From Gnetum montanum (lineage: Eukaryota; Streptophyta; Gnetopsida; Gnetales; Gnetaceae): 64,000 nt of DNA. The notes beneath the pieces are model-generated. The model was not told where the DNA came from. It saw only the letters and a program-made list of their open reading frames with translations, and searched no databases. Position 1 is the stretch's first letter, and every line of letters begins with the position of its first letter. Shown here piece by piece: positions 32,663 to 45,180 of this stretch. The stretch covers positions 865,107 to 929,106 of the forward strand of contig MNCI01003573.1 of the NCBI GenBank assembly GCA_015680685.1, given 5' to 3'. The position numbers and the translations under genes were made by a program.

Positions 32663-34740
32663 CCTTCCTATGTGTATTTACCTTTTGGTACCATCTATGA
32701 TCACAACACATCGATGGTTTAGTAGATATAATGTGTAACTTAAAATTTTTGGATATCTTATCTTGTTAATTAGTTACACTTGGCTATGGTTGAATCATGG
32801 TAAATTGATTATTTTATTATTATTTTATTAATTAATTTTTTATTATAAGTGTTACCAAAGCTTGTTGAAGGTTTAACTCTCGTAATTCAATGTTTTAATG
32901 ATGATTCCATAGTTAAAACTTTGTGGGAGTTATAAAAATGTCAAAATATTTTCTATTAAAAATGGCACATTTGTGGCTGCCATGAGTAAGAGCTGACCTT
33001 TAGGAGCTATAGGGTTGAAGAACAAAGTGATTCAAACAAATGGTTAGGAAGTTATGGGCTCTGGAAGGTTCTAGGCTCTAAAAATTGCAAAAACTCCTTG
33101 GGTGTTTAAGAGAAAATGTGAAATTTTCTGAGGGGGGGTCATGCATATATATACTATTTTTGTGTTGTGTTGATAGGGCCATGTATACAAGGCCCTTGTA
33201 TATGCATGAGCTTTGTTGATGGGACTCCATTTATGAGGTTTGTAAATAGAATTTTGAAATATGAATATTTCAAAAAATACAAGGAATTTTTGAATGAATT
33301 TAAGGTCTATGAAGTCCCAAAAAAGCCAAGAATATGATGAAATCATTGAAGAAGATCTTTGGAAGTGAATTGAAGAAAATACTTAAAGGAGAACACGATT
33401 GGATGCAGAAAATGGATGCACAAAAGATTTTGAATGCAAAAATGCCTAAGGCTGAGATGCTTAATGAACCCAACTAATAGATATGAAAGTGGGTCCTTCT
33501 CATAGTAGGTACATGCCCTATTTTCTCTTACATAACCTCAACCTAAGAAGTCCGTGGACCCCATAGATGATTAATGGTTTATGAAAGTTAAGGACAAAAA
33601 CCCAAAAGATTCTACCAAAGAATTTAAGTATGTTAGGCAAGGACACCGAACAAGAACATGGACACTAGTAGTGATGTGAGTTATGGACAACATGAATGGA
33701 TGAAAAAGGTGGAATGGAGTTCCAAATTGAGGTTATAAAAAGTCCCTCATGGATTTGTAATTAAATAACTTAAGAAAATCCATCCTTAGTCTAGACCAAA
33801 ACCAACTTCTTTTAGTGACTTTGCATCACCACTCCAAGACTAATCCTCCCCTTGAGATACAAGAGTGCTTCCATAGAACAACCACCTTTCCTTAAAGAGA
33901 AGAAAAGAGAAGTAGGAAGTGAGAGAGGGCCTTAGTTAGAGGGAAGCTTTAGGCATGGGTAACATGTCTTTCTAATCCCATAACCAATGCTTGTAGTTTG
34001 TTTATTTTTCTAAGGGGTGTGCTTTGAATTCCCATAATGTATTTTTTTTTTTGTTTTTTTTTTTTTTGAAATTTTTGGATGGGAACCACATCATGAAAAG
34101 ACTTATTTAACTTCCTATTTATGGTCGACATAGAACAGTAAGAAATCTATGAAAACACGCATGCACCTAGGTAAGTAGAAGAGTATAAAGAGTATTGGGT
34201 CCCCTTGAAGTCACACCCTGTGCAAATCTTTGAATCCTTCCTAATTCTGAAAACCATCAAGATCATAAATTTATTAAAGGTTTATTTAATAAAAGGAATC
34301 TCATATTTCCAAAACAAGGAAAACCATGGAGTGTGTGGATGGATGGACGACATGGACTCACTACTTGTTCTATGAAAAGAAAACCATGCCTTAGCCATCA
34401 ATACAAAAACTTAAAAATAGAAACTAGACATTATAAAATAAAAACATTAAGCAGAAACCACCATTAGCAACAGCTATAGCACCACTATGTCCTATTGGCA
34501 TAAAGCATGTTTATTAACAAAAATTAGAAAATTAAACTAAAATAAAGTAAAATATATAATAAAGTGTAAAATATTCAAGAAAAATTTTAATGTACTAATG
34601 ATGGTGTAAAACAAAAAGTGGTGTAAATAGGAAAAATTTTTAAAATCAAAAAGCTATAAAATAAATAATTTAAAAAAAGAATAGAAAAATTGAGGAGCCA
34701 TGTATATGATTAGCATGGATAGCCATCTACCCCACAAGTG
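32663..34740 (-). other. Element B 3' UTR, proximal part
   Basis: Homologous to element F 55190-57000 and element A 760-2350. Includes a poly-T/stem-loop unit at 34008-34110 (one copy), and the conserved AAGTGGGTCCTTC block at 33489. No coding frame. B's accessory ORF lies beyond nested element C. Confidence 0.7.
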
Positions 34741-34769
34741 AGTTGGAAGGAGGAGACCAAAAAATTAAG

Positions 34770-36150
34770 TGTTGTTGCCCATCCATTAAGCTATTTGTTG
34801 TACTGGCTTGTTTGGGCTCATGGAAAGGCTTTACCTTTGGATGTTGACCAACTGCTTCTCTAGGCTTTCAGGTTTGTATATGATCATGGCCCTAGAAGGA
34901 AAGGTTTCATCAATTATATAAGGCCCCTCCCACAATGTTTAGAATTTGGTTTTTTGAGGAACATGCATGAGATTATAGTAGAGGACCTTATCTCCATGTT
35001 GAAGTTTGATCCTTCTAATTATTAGATCATTTCATTGTTTGTTGAATGCCTTATGCACTTCATTCAAGGACAGGGCCACTAGTTGATCTTTTTCTAGCAC
35101 ATTTAGGTTGATAAATCTTTCTTTTTGTGCTAGACTTAGGTTAAGATCCAAGTCACAGGCTATTGAGAGTGTACAAAGCTTGAATTAAATTAAAAGCATT
35201 GAAAGTTTTCCATACATCAACTCATAGGGAGAGTAGCCAATATGGAGTTTCCATGTTGAGTGATAGGCCCAAAGGGCATTGTTGAGTTTCATGCTCCAAT
35301 CTCTCCTATAGTTGTTAACAGATCTTGTTAGAATCTTTATGGTCTACCTATTAGTAACCTTTGCTTGACCATTGGCTTGGGGATGATAAGGCGTTGTTAA
35401 TTTATGTTCCACTCCCAAGAATTACATTAGCTTGCAAAATGTAGCACTTATAAAATGGGTTTTGTTGTTAGAAATTAGTACATGTGGCATCCTAAACCTA
35501 TTCACAACATTTTTTTGTACAAACCATGTAGTAGTGGATGATGTATAGTTAATGACAGCTGCTAATTTTGCCCATTATGTGCAATAATCAACAATGACAA
35601 TTATATATGCCTTTCCATTTGACATGGGTGTGATGGGACCCATGAAATCTATGCTCCATATGTCAAAGGATTCCAATGGTTGAATACACCATTGAGGATC
35701 CTCCATTCATATGGTCATCCCACCATCTCAGTAACAATGTTCATAGATCAAACAAACTGGTGAGCATCCCTAAAGAATATGTGCCAATAGTATCTTGTCA
35801 TCAGGATTTTTATGGTCATGTGTCTTCTTGCATAGTGACCTCTGCAAGGGCCTTCATGAGCATCCTAGAGAACACAAAATTGATCCTCATCAAGAACACA
35901 CCAATGAACCAAGCCATCGATACATACTTTGTAAAGGTGTCTATTGGTTTCCATGAAGCGTTTGACCTAGTGAAGAAACTGTTATTTCTTTTTTTAGTCC
36001 AAATATTATGGCATCTCTTGAGTAAGAAGATAAGTGAGGATTCCATCATACCATTTGGATTCTATGGGCATCTATTTATTAATTGCATAGGCAAAGAGAA
36101 GTACACATGGGAATTGGTCAGAGAGTGGCCTCTCCTCCTCTTTGTCATCT
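34770..36150 (-). pseudogene. Element B integrase
   Basis: Minus strand, N-terminal HHCC zinc region in a shifted frame (35950-35750), then the catalytic core: [11 protein letters not shown] (about 35640-35670, first Asp present), VLISNNKTHFI (35455-35485, second Asp is Asn) and PYHPQANGQAKVTNR (35340-35395, the Glu is Lys). GYSPYELMYGK follows, with the C-terminal GPYIIDETF region near 34900. Integrase joins cDNA to host DNA; two of three catalytic acidic residues are lost through G-to-A type changes on the coding strand, so this copy is dead. Confidence 0.85.
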
Positions 36151-36224
36151 CATCATAATCAAGAGAGATGATCAATAACCATATTCTCAATCCCCTTTCA
36201 ATCTACCATCATAAGATTGAATTC

Positions 36225-36494
36225 CTACAACCACCATATGACATGAGGGCTCATCATTGTCCTATTCATGAGAAAGTAGATGGCATTGTGGTCAATGTGT
36301 ACAAACACTTTATATCCAAGCACATAGTGCTTAAACATTTTTAGAGCATACACCACCACCATTAGGTCTTTTTTTGGTTGTGGTGTAATTAAACTATTCA
36401 CCCCCAATGCTTCCACTTGCATAGTGGATGTAATATGGACATTTCTTATTTTCCAATTGCATAAGTACAAGGCATAATTTGATACATTTTTCAT
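36225..36494 (-). pseudogene. Element B RNase H
   Basis: MVVVYALKMFKHYVLGYKVF, then HIDHNAIYFLMNR, the usual RNase H end of Ty3/gypsy RT (L-G-x-K-V-x-V-x-T-D-H-x-A-L). The frame of 89 codons is open. Degrades RNA in RNA:DNA hybrids during reverse transcription. Only a tether segment (about 36050-36220) separates it from integrase. Confidence 0.82.
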
Positions 36495-37400
36495 GATATG
36501 AAATAGTCTAGACCAGTTAAGTGCTTGTAGAATTGGAGTTTCTATGCGCTTTTGCTTGTGGCTCTAGAATGCCTTTTCACATTCCTTGGTCTAGATGAAT
36601 GAAGCATCTTTCTTTGTTAACTCGACCAATAGTTTTACTATCTTATATAAATTCTCTATGAATTTTCAATAGTAGCCAATGTGTCCAAGGAATAATTGAA
36701 CATCTTTAATGGTTTTTGGTTGGTGAGTTATTCCTTGGATGATCCTTATCTTTTTAGGATCTACCTCAATCCCTACCTAAGAAATTTTGTGCCCAATATA
36801 ATGCCCTTTTAGATAATGATATGGCTCTTTTGCTAATTGAGTTGTAGATTTGTTTCCACACATCTTTTGAGTACTTGCTCAAGATGGTTCAAGGCTTGCT
36901 TGAATGTAGTGTCATAAGTGAAAAAGTTATTCATAAAGACTTCCACTCTACTATTGATTTGCTACTAAAAGATGCTTAAAACCAAGCATTGGAAATTGAT
37001 AGGAGCATTGCACAGACCAAAAGGCATCTTACGATATGCAAAGGTCCCCCAAGGACTCATGAATGTTGTTTTGGTTTGGTCTTTTGGTGCAATCTAGATT
37101 TGGTTATACCCACTATAATCATCCAAAAAGTGTAATAGCAATGTCTAGATATGGTTTCCAATACTTGATCATTGAATGGAAATGAAAAATGATCTTTAAA
37201 TGTTGCCATGTTTAATATCTTGAAGTCAATAAAAACCCATCATTTTCCACCTCTCTTTGGTGCTATCATGAGTGGGCTGACCCACTTGTTATCTGAAATG
37301 GGGTAGATGAACCCTGCCTTAAGGAGTTGCTCAATCTCCTCTTTGACGATTTGCTTTTATTTTGAGTTTAACTACCATTGTGATTGTCTCTTTGGCTTTA
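36495..37400 (-). pseudogene. Element B reverse transcriptase
   Basis: Starts around KAGFIYPISDNKWVSPL (37320-37270), then VFIDFKILNMATFKDHFSFP, which corresponds to the Athila-type C-I-D-Y-R-K-L-N-x-A-T-x-K-D-H-F-P-L-P. The catalytic FMDD box reads FMNN at 36926-36937, both Asp changed to Asn, so polymerase activity is lost. Stops and at least one insertion/deletion occur. Lineage by eye: Athila-like. Confidence 0.83.
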
Positions 37401-37929
37401 AGGATGAATCAGTATAAATATAGTACTAGCATATTCGTGGATCAATTCCAATGAGTTTAGGATATGAATAGGCAAAGCCTATTTACCATTTGCTGACCCC
37501 TTTTAATAGTTTTGTGTTTTTCTCAAGAGCAAGTTTGGAATTAAGTATGACCACCTTGCCATCTTTCAAGAATGCATATTGTAAGCTGGTAGGTAGAGTT
37601 TTCAACTATAGGGGCTCTTATTTAAAATTCTTAAGGATCTCCAACTCTTTCCAATTGATATCATCATTTTCATTATTAGAGAGTTGGTGATGGACTTGCT
37701 CTAGTTTATCTGTGCCTTTAACATAGGCACATGTTAGGCTCTCAGGAAGTTTCATGGAAAGTGTTCTACTTCTAAGATCAACTGTTAGCCACTAGGTGCC
37801 CTCCTATTTTGTGGCTACTACGTACAGTCAACTTTTCACTTTAGATTTATCTACACACTATCTACATACTTTGATGGATTTTCTCCTAACATACCAGAGT
37901 TTCTACACACAATTGCATCCAATATTACT

Positions 37930-38330
37930 GTATGTGATACATGGAACTCTCTTCTTCTTGATTTTTTCAAATTAATTCACCTTGAAAATTTCCAAGAAAT
38001 GGTCTCTAATGCTCATTCTTACATCAATAGTGCTTAGCCATACCCTTTCCATAATAATTGTAAAGTCATCCTTATAGTTCTTAACCTCGATTACTAGGAA
38101 ATTGGTAGGATAAAACCACCCATAAATAGTGATCATAATGTCTTCTACTAGTCCCAATGAAATAGTAATGGACTAGTCTACCAATTCTAATTGGATATTG
38201 CTCTTCTTAAGAGGTGGTAGATTCCAGGCAGTATACATCTCATGAGAAATCAAGTTAAAACAAAAACCTAAATTAAGAAAAAGCTTTACATGGTTCATTC
38301 CTAGCAATTTGTAAATAGATAAGAGGACTC
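37930..38330 (-). pseudogene. Element B protease
   Basis: LFLNLGFCFNLISHEMY (38295-38245): the active-site D-L-G is N-L-G. Then MGLVEDIMITIYGWFYPTNF and DFTIIMERVWLSTIDV (38157-38000). Homologous to the proteases of A and F. Inactive because the catalytic Asp is lost. Confidence 0.8.
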
Positions 38331-38499
38331 CCAGGATTAGCTAATTTTTTTGAAAAGGTTTCTAGCCCAGATCCAACTAGATACAGCATGAGTGATCATA
38401 ACAATATGGATTTTGGATGATATTTGATTTGAATGGTTCCCGATGAAATGGTTTGTAGAGGATGAGGTAGGAGCAAGATGACCAACTACTTGAGTCTGT

Positions 38500-40913
38500 G
38501 AAGGCTTAGTAGGATTGTTGGGTCGAAAAAATGGTCTTTTATGGGCATGAGTTTTTGAACCACTCAGTTGATTAGCAGATTTTAGATTGATGGCCCTAGT
38601 AGCATTTGTTTGCTGCTGTTGGACTAGAAGTTCACCCTACATGGATGGAGTAGGTAGTAGCTACATTGAGGATGGAGGAACAGGTGCAAAAATAGGAGGA
38701 TGATAAGGATGGAATGTGGTATCCCTTCTAGAATGTGAAGGATGAGTTCTATAGTATTCGAGAGGATAGTAGTGATGTTGAAAAGGAGAAACATGACTGG
38801 AAGAGTCACGTAGAGACAAAGGTTGCTAAACATAATACCCATATGGATCTGGTTGTATATAAGGGTACTACTATCTTAGCGGTGGTAGCTCCTATGACTA
38901 TGGCTATTGCCATTGTTGATACTGCTCGTACAATTGTGGTGGAGTTTCACTTGGATAATATTGTTGTTGCTAATGGAACTATCTAGGATTTCCTTAAGGA
39001 TAAGGTAATCTTCTAGGTGTTTGTCTTTTTACTAGTCATGAATTCAGAGCATACGCCCCATACTCCTATAAGTGTGGCACAATGGAGCAACATCCCTTAG
39101 GATGTTCATATTAGCAGATGTCACATCCACCAACATCATTTGATTCAATTTCCACAATTTCCTCTATAGTAGCGATCTTTCCCTTACCCCTTTGATTGGC
39201 ATGTTCAACTTTCCTTTGCCTCTTGTGGTCATGATCACTACTTTGTTCTTTGGACTCTTCAACAATTTTTAGAAAATCTTGAAATTTTCTATCCATAGAG
39301 TCTCACAATTGATCTATCTTAGCTAAAATTTTAGAGGTAAATTTTTGAATCAGCAAGGTTTCTTGGTTCACCACCTCATCAAGTGATGATTCCTCCTCAC
39401 TATCATTAAATTAGACCTCCCTTTTTCTAATGGAATGATCTCTATTATATTCCTCAACATTTTTCATTTCCTTAGCTCTCCTTCTTCTTTTGCAACCTTC
39501 TCAATCATCCTTTGGATCTAATGGGCTCTTAACTACGATAGTCTTCCTTGGGTGTAGATCCCAATAGTCCTCCGTGTTTCAGAGCGAAGCCCATCTATGA
39601 TGTGGAGAAGTTGTTCCTACTAAGAGTAATCATGGCCAAGGCATCAGTGTAATAAGGAATAATATCTACCCATGGTGACATCCAAGGACTCATTTGTTCC
39701 TTGTTTTCAACCCTAAATTTACCTTCTCAGATTGGACACTCAAGAGTACATTTGATACTTGTCATTGAATAGTTTGAGCATCATATTTCATCTATGGATT
39801 GATTCTAGCTCCAAGGATTAGTACCATCTTTCTACTTCTTTGATGAGTGTCTTGGGAAACAACTTAAGCTTTTTCTAGTCATTTTCTATGTTTTGTAGGC
39901 CATAGGCATCATGAAAATCCTAAAGATGATTTTGTGGATTAGAGGTATATCCTTCTTAAATGTAGGGATGTTGTTCATATCCAATCACATAATCCTGCTA
40001 TCTTTCATGTGCATTATCAGAAATCTAACTACCTCTACAATATTTAGCATGCTTTGGGTGGTGAGCAAAGGCTGATCGTAACCATGACCCTAGTGCCTAT
40101 AATGCTCTTTGCTACCCCTTCATTTATGGCAATGGACCTCTCTTGAATATCTACGCCTTGAATCTTGACTTGCCCAATGGTTCCTATGATGTCTCGATCT
40201 TGTTAGTTACCTCCATCATAATCACATCCCCTATAAGATGATGATGATGATGAAGGTGAAGAGGAAGAAGGACTAGCATCATCATGATGCTTGCCACCCC
40301 CTCTCCAGTGATCATGGCCATGATCATGATCATGATCATGCTACTTTCCTACATCCCTACCATGACTCTCCTCCTTGGATCACCCTTTGTCATGGGATCT
40401 GTTCTTGCTAGAACCAAGATTATGTATTGACATGTACAAGTTCTTGTTTTAGCCTCCTTCACCAAAGTCAAAGAGAGGAATCTCTCTAAATGCAAAACCC
40501 CCTAAGAAGGTTTCTCCATCATTTTTTTGGTACATTAGGAATGAGGAATCATTGGACCAATTTCTCTTTATAGACTCATAACATTGCTCTAACTATCAAT
40601 CCCTTAGATGTTGTGCATCTATGGGATGATAATCCCTGGCATCACTATCCTACACAACATATTCAACATGAAGCCCTTGGATGCCCAACCGCATAAGAGT
40701 TTGATGAAGCATTGCAAGAATGGATCGATCAGGCAACAACACAATGTTGTCCTGCATGTCTCACCATTGCAATTGTTCATCTTGGTGTAGGATGAAGGTG
40801 AAATTGGATACATACTCATCAGGATGAGCATATATCACTCTATATTGCTAGGGCACCTATAGATTTACTCCATCAAACATGCATGAAGAATCACTCCTAT
40901 GAGAAGAAAACAT
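38500..40913 (-). pseudogene. Element B Gag
   Basis: ATG at 40913 (MFSSHRSDSSC). N-terminal region YAHPDEYVSNFTFILHQDEQ shared with F. A His/Asp/Arg/Ser-rich linker includes a (GATCAT)n run at 40317-40340. The gag core lies at about 39970-39480. FLKIVEESKEQSSDHDHKR is followed by CDIC-x-YEHPKGCCSIVPHL (39115-39065), a zinc-knuckle-like C-x2-C-x3-H-x4-C in which x1 is now a stop. A Pro/Tyr/Gln tail continues to about 38500. Many TAG stops. Packages RNA in the particle. Confidence 0.8.
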
Positions 40914-41057
40914 CTTGTATTAAAAGATAAGAAATGCAATGTACTTTCTTATAATTGCTGTAATTATTTTGATGTATGATATGACTTTAGGATTCATTCC
41001 CACAATGTTAAATAAATGTTTACTAAATCCTAGATAGCGCATGTAACAAAATAAAGG

Positions 41058-41075
41058 TTCCTAGTAATAGCGCCA
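41058..41075 (-). other. Element B primer-binding site
   Basis: Minus TGGCGCTATTACTAGGAA, next to the LTR end; a decayed TGGCGCCGTTGCCGGGGA. Confidence 0.85.
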
Positions 41076-41076
41076 A

Positions 41077-41946
41077 TGATGAGTCGTGAGTATACCCTAC
41101 GTCTAACCATACAAATTATAAGATTCACATGAAATCCATTCAAGTTTCATAAATCTTAAGTTCCTAAGTACACTAGTTCTAGAAAGTGAAATCTAATTGT
41201 GACAATCGTTGTCTTCCCAACTACACTTGTGAAGCTTAGTTATATGGTTAAGTGTAATTGGGGCACATGATTTTTGTTATTTTATATTTTATTCTCCTAT
41301 GATTGATAACAAGTTAAAACTTGATTTATTAACTAATTTAACTAATCTAATTACTAATTAATAACTAGCTATCCTAACATAAGCATATGGTCCCACTTTC
41401 TGTACACATCCTGAATGCATATAACACTGCTGGGTTACCAAGCGTTAACCGTTGCTGGGATTACCACTGAATGTTATGCTCAAAGTGGCTATATGTCTAT
41501 GTTTAATCTATTTAGCTTAATTAGTTAATTAATTAAATTCTTATTTATCTTAATTAATTTCATAATTGATGAAAATCGTAAATGCAAAAATAAATCATCA
41601 ATCTATTCCAAGTGCTACAATGTTTGATCAAAAGGCTCATCTTTATTATTATTCACATTGGTGTGCTCAGGTACATTACTACTTAAATAAATATTAGTAT
41701 ACTTTTTGACTCTTGTTGTCGGCACTTAGAAAAGTATTCTAACTTTCAATTGACAAGACTACAAGAGCTCTACTAAAATTATGAAAAGATCCTTCTAAAC
41801 ATAGCAAATGAGCATGTATTTATAAAATTTACTATGGAGCTACATTGATGGGGCAATACCATGTCAATGGGGCCACATTGATGGGGACCTGTCAATGAGG
41901 CTACATCAACAGGGGTCCATTAACATGACACTTTGACACTTCATCA
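41077..41946 (-). repeat. Element B 5' LTR
   Basis: 870 bases, partner of 11846-12732. TATA-like box at 41817-41826 on minus. Followed on the right by CTTAG. Confidence 0.93.
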
Positions 41947-41951
41947 CTTAG
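41947..41951 (+). repeat. Target site duplication of element B, right copy (CTTAG)
   Basis: Identical to 11841-11845. Confidence 0.9.
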
Positions 41952-43989
41952 CTAATACTTTAGATAGTATCTACTTGGCATCTAATTTTGGGAATTTTTT
42001 CCTAGGTAACTTTTATAGATTTATTTTTGTGCAATATTAGACTCCTATTAAGATTTTCCATAGAAGAGCTTATGTTCTTAAAAAGTCTCAAGAGCAATTT
42101 AATAGTAATTTCTTAATGAAATTGCCTATTTTGAGCATAAAGGATCTATGAAAAGCTTTGGTATTTTGAGATGACTAAATTAGCTTCATTGTTTTAAAGT
42201 GTATTGCCTTGGTATTTCAATCCTAAAATTGTCAAATTTTTTAAAAGCTTTGATGAATGTAATCTTTGAAAACTATTAAGTAGCCAAAATAGAGACTCGT
42301 ACTTTGTCATTTATGTAGCATTTTTGATAGTATAATAAGATTGTCTCTTTAAAATTACTTTTTAAGCTCAAAGGGTTTGGAAAATTCATAGTTAGATTGA
42401 ATTAGAATAGCTTTATTACAAAGTTTTTCCTCATGTCAATTTATCTTACTTAAATATTTGAGATTTCACACAAATCTTCTTTCTTTTCTTTCTTTTCTAA
42501 GCCCATTGAATCTCACTTTATTTTTAGTTTTCTTATGGAACTTTCTTGCTGGGGGAGATTAGGAGTAGACTAACAAAATTGTGCTTAAATTTTTTTGCAA
42601 AATTTTATTTTTAATAAGTAACATAGTATAGGGACTATATAGACTAAGTGACTGGACAAAATAGGAATCTCCAACAACTCATAATATTTGACAAAGATAG
42701 CTAAATTTCTTTTATGATAGCTAATTACAATTTCACACACAACTTGACCATTTCAATATTCACAACAGCAAACACATACTCATGTTTAGTTTATTACATA
42801 ACCACTAAGTCTATTTGGAGGTATTTTGGCTTTGGTGTTACTAGAGAACAAAAAGCACCTAAACCTTATTTGAAGAACACCTTCAATCTCATGACTCCAC
42901 AGTCACAAGACCTAGAGGCCATAATTATTGGTGATTTGGTCCCAAATAGTCACCAACAAGGCCACACTAGCCAATGTTGGTCCATCATGGGTGGTAGTTT
43001 TAGGCCTCAATTAGAGGTTCCAAAGGTTGAAATTAATGCTAGAATTGACCTATTCCCTTCCCTAGTCCACTGCACTAACCATGCAAGCCATCAAGGATCA
43101 AAACTTACTTAAAAAAACTTGAGAGGCTCCCTAAGCATCATATCCACATTAGGGGTCATCCCACCCATGCTAGCCAACATGAGTCTACCAAACCTTGCTT
43201 TTTTTTATGTAAACAACCTTAAAATAGCTCTAATAGGTGCTGAAACTCATCTATCACCCCTGTAGCCAAGAGCCATGGTTTGCTAAGGCCTAAAACTAGC
43301 AAAATATAATCCTTTTTAACTAGTATTGACCAAGTTTTATTACATGTATTTTGTTTTAATGGATTTGACCTTACTTCATGGTGTTTTGACCAATTTTGAT
43401 CGTATTGTCTTGTTAACCTTATTCAACCTCTACATCACTTCAATCTTATTGTATCTACCTTATTTTGTTTATTATAGCCTATATTTATTTTTGTCTAGTG
43501 CTTGATTGGTGTTGAATGATGGGGTTTGGCCTTCCCTAATCATCATTTAACACCCTATGCCCATGACCTTCCAAGGCCTTAAATTGGAAAAATTGTGACC
43601 TTAGTTAATTATGTTTGATCTTTTTATTTGCTTTCCTTATGTTTCAACTTGTTTTGACTTTGTTTGGCCTTGTTTGACCTTTTTTGGATCTATGTTTGGC
43701 CTTCATTTCATTTTACTTATCTATTTTTACCTCTTATGGCCTTGGTTACCTTCATTTGCATTTTTTTTAGCATTGAAGTAGCATGTATTTGCATAATTTT
43801 ATAGCATGTCTACATTATTTATTCATCTTTACCCAAGTGTCACTTACTTTGCTTATGGTTAACATGTAGGAATAAAGTTTGAGTACCTAGGAGTAATTTT
43901 GTTGCCCTTTTGAGCCTAAGTAGACCTCACTATGATGTTGAATGATGTATTGACCTTAATTTCCTAGATCTTAAGCCTAAGAGTCTTTT
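41952..43989 (+). other. Non-coding DNA between element B and element E pol
   Basis: 41952 onward is the continuation of 11845 before B inserted. A 132-codon frame (42714-43112) resembles nothing I know. GGCCTAAAACTAGCAAAATA at 43287-43306 is the motif seen in element D. From 43400 to 43780 there are many TTTGACCTT / TTTGGCCTT words in a pyrimidine-rich strand ending TTTTTTTTAGCATTGAAG, which resembles a branch/3' splice region; Ogre-type elements have an intron before RT. No 5' LTR of E was found here. Confidence 0.45.
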
Positions 43990-45180
43990 CGGCCACATGG
44001 TCTCAATAGGAAAACTTCTAGAGTGGCCTAAAAGCTTGATCAAAACCCTTGAACCTGAGGTTGGTAACATTACCAAAGATTCTCTAGTTGAGGTTCCTAT
44101 AACGACACATAGTGGTAAGGAGAAAACCCTAAAACTAAGTTCCTCATTGGAATGTCAACAAGCTCAAGACATCACCTAGGTTCTATGAGACAACATTAAG
44201 GCCTTTTCCTAATCATATGAGGATATTCCAAGTCTTGACCCATGTTTAGTTCAACACAACATCATACTCAATCCTAGCATTAGACCTATTAAGCAAAAGG
44301 TTCACAACATTAGACTTAATTTGGCCTTGGTAGTTCATGATGAAATCATAAAACCATATCAAGCTACTTTCATCAGAGCTATTGATTACATAAAATGGGT
44401 ATCCAACATAGTGGTAGTCCCTAAGAAAAATGGGAGTATACAATATGCATAGATTTCTAAGACCTAAATAAGGCAACCATCAAGGTTGATTTTTCTTTGC
44501 CTACTATTGATCAACTTATCAATATTGTAGCTAGACATGTCTTATTATCCTTCATGAATGGATTCTTAGGACACAATCAAATTAGGATTAACCCATAACA
44601 TTAACCTAGCAAAACCTTCATGACCCCTTGGGGTACCTTTTATTATACCATAATGTTCTTTGGCCTAAAGAATGTATGAGCAACCTCCCAAAGAGCTATG
44701 ATGTATCTCTTTAGTGATTACATGTTAGGTTTGCTCAATGACTACATAGTTGATATAGTTGTTAAGTCCAAAGTGGCCAATGGCCATGCACATGATCTAG
44801 ACCTTGTACTTAAATGATGTCTCAAGTATGAAATTAGGCTTAACCCTAAGAAGTATGTCTTTGGTTTCAAAACTAGTAAGATTCTTAGCTTTGTAGCACC
44901 TTAAGCAGGGATACATGTTGATCTTGATAAGGTTAGAGTCATATCCAACTTGGCTACACCTACTAACCTTAAGGAGCTTTGGGGACTACAAGATAGATTA
45001 CAATTTATGTGTAGGTTTATCACTAGGCTTATGGATAAGTTACAATCCATGCAATACTTTCTTAAAAATGGAGTACACTATAAGTGGATGGCTCAATTCC
45101 AAAAAGCCTTTGAAAACCTTAAGCAAGAGTTGGCACAACTACCAATGGTCTATCCTCCACAAAAAGATAAACCTTTTTAA
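43990..45180 (+). pseudogene. Element E reverse transcriptase
   Basis: Begins with a spacer (LEWPKSLIKTLEPEVGNI), then PCLVQHNIILNPSIRPIKQK, FIRAIDYIKWVSNIVVVPKK, DLNKATIKVDFSLPTIDQL and KTFMTPWGTFYYTIMFFGLK (to 44675). The YVDD box is YIVD at 44743-44754. KVRVISNLATPTNLKELWGL and the thumb region continue to 45177. All words correspond to Tat-type RT (A-x-F-I-R, V-P-K-K-D-G, F-I-T-P-W-G). Several TAG stops. Dead. Confidence 0.85.

Larger units (their letters stand above)
11846..41946 (-). mobile_element. Element B: Athila-like gag-pro-pol retrotransposon with extra ORF, host of nested C and D
   Basis: 5' LTR 41077-41946, PBS 41058-41075, gag about 40913-38500, protease 38330-37930, RT 37400-36495, RNase H 36494-36225, integrase 36150-34770, 3' UTR part 34740-32663, then element C, then the accessory ORF (15752-12960), UTR, PPT and 3' LTR 12732-11846. 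The perfect 5-bp target duplication CTTAG lies at 11841-11845 and 41947-41951, which proves both ends belong to one insertion. Without nested C, B is about 13.2 kb. RT and integrase catalytic residues are lost, so it is dead. Confidence 0.93.

Noticed and set aside
36225-36494. Independent small host gene
   Set aside because: It is the RNase H part of element B's pol.
42714-43112. 132-codon plus-strand frame taken as element E gag
   Set aside because: No gag motif (no retrotrans_gag core or zinc knuckle) could be found.
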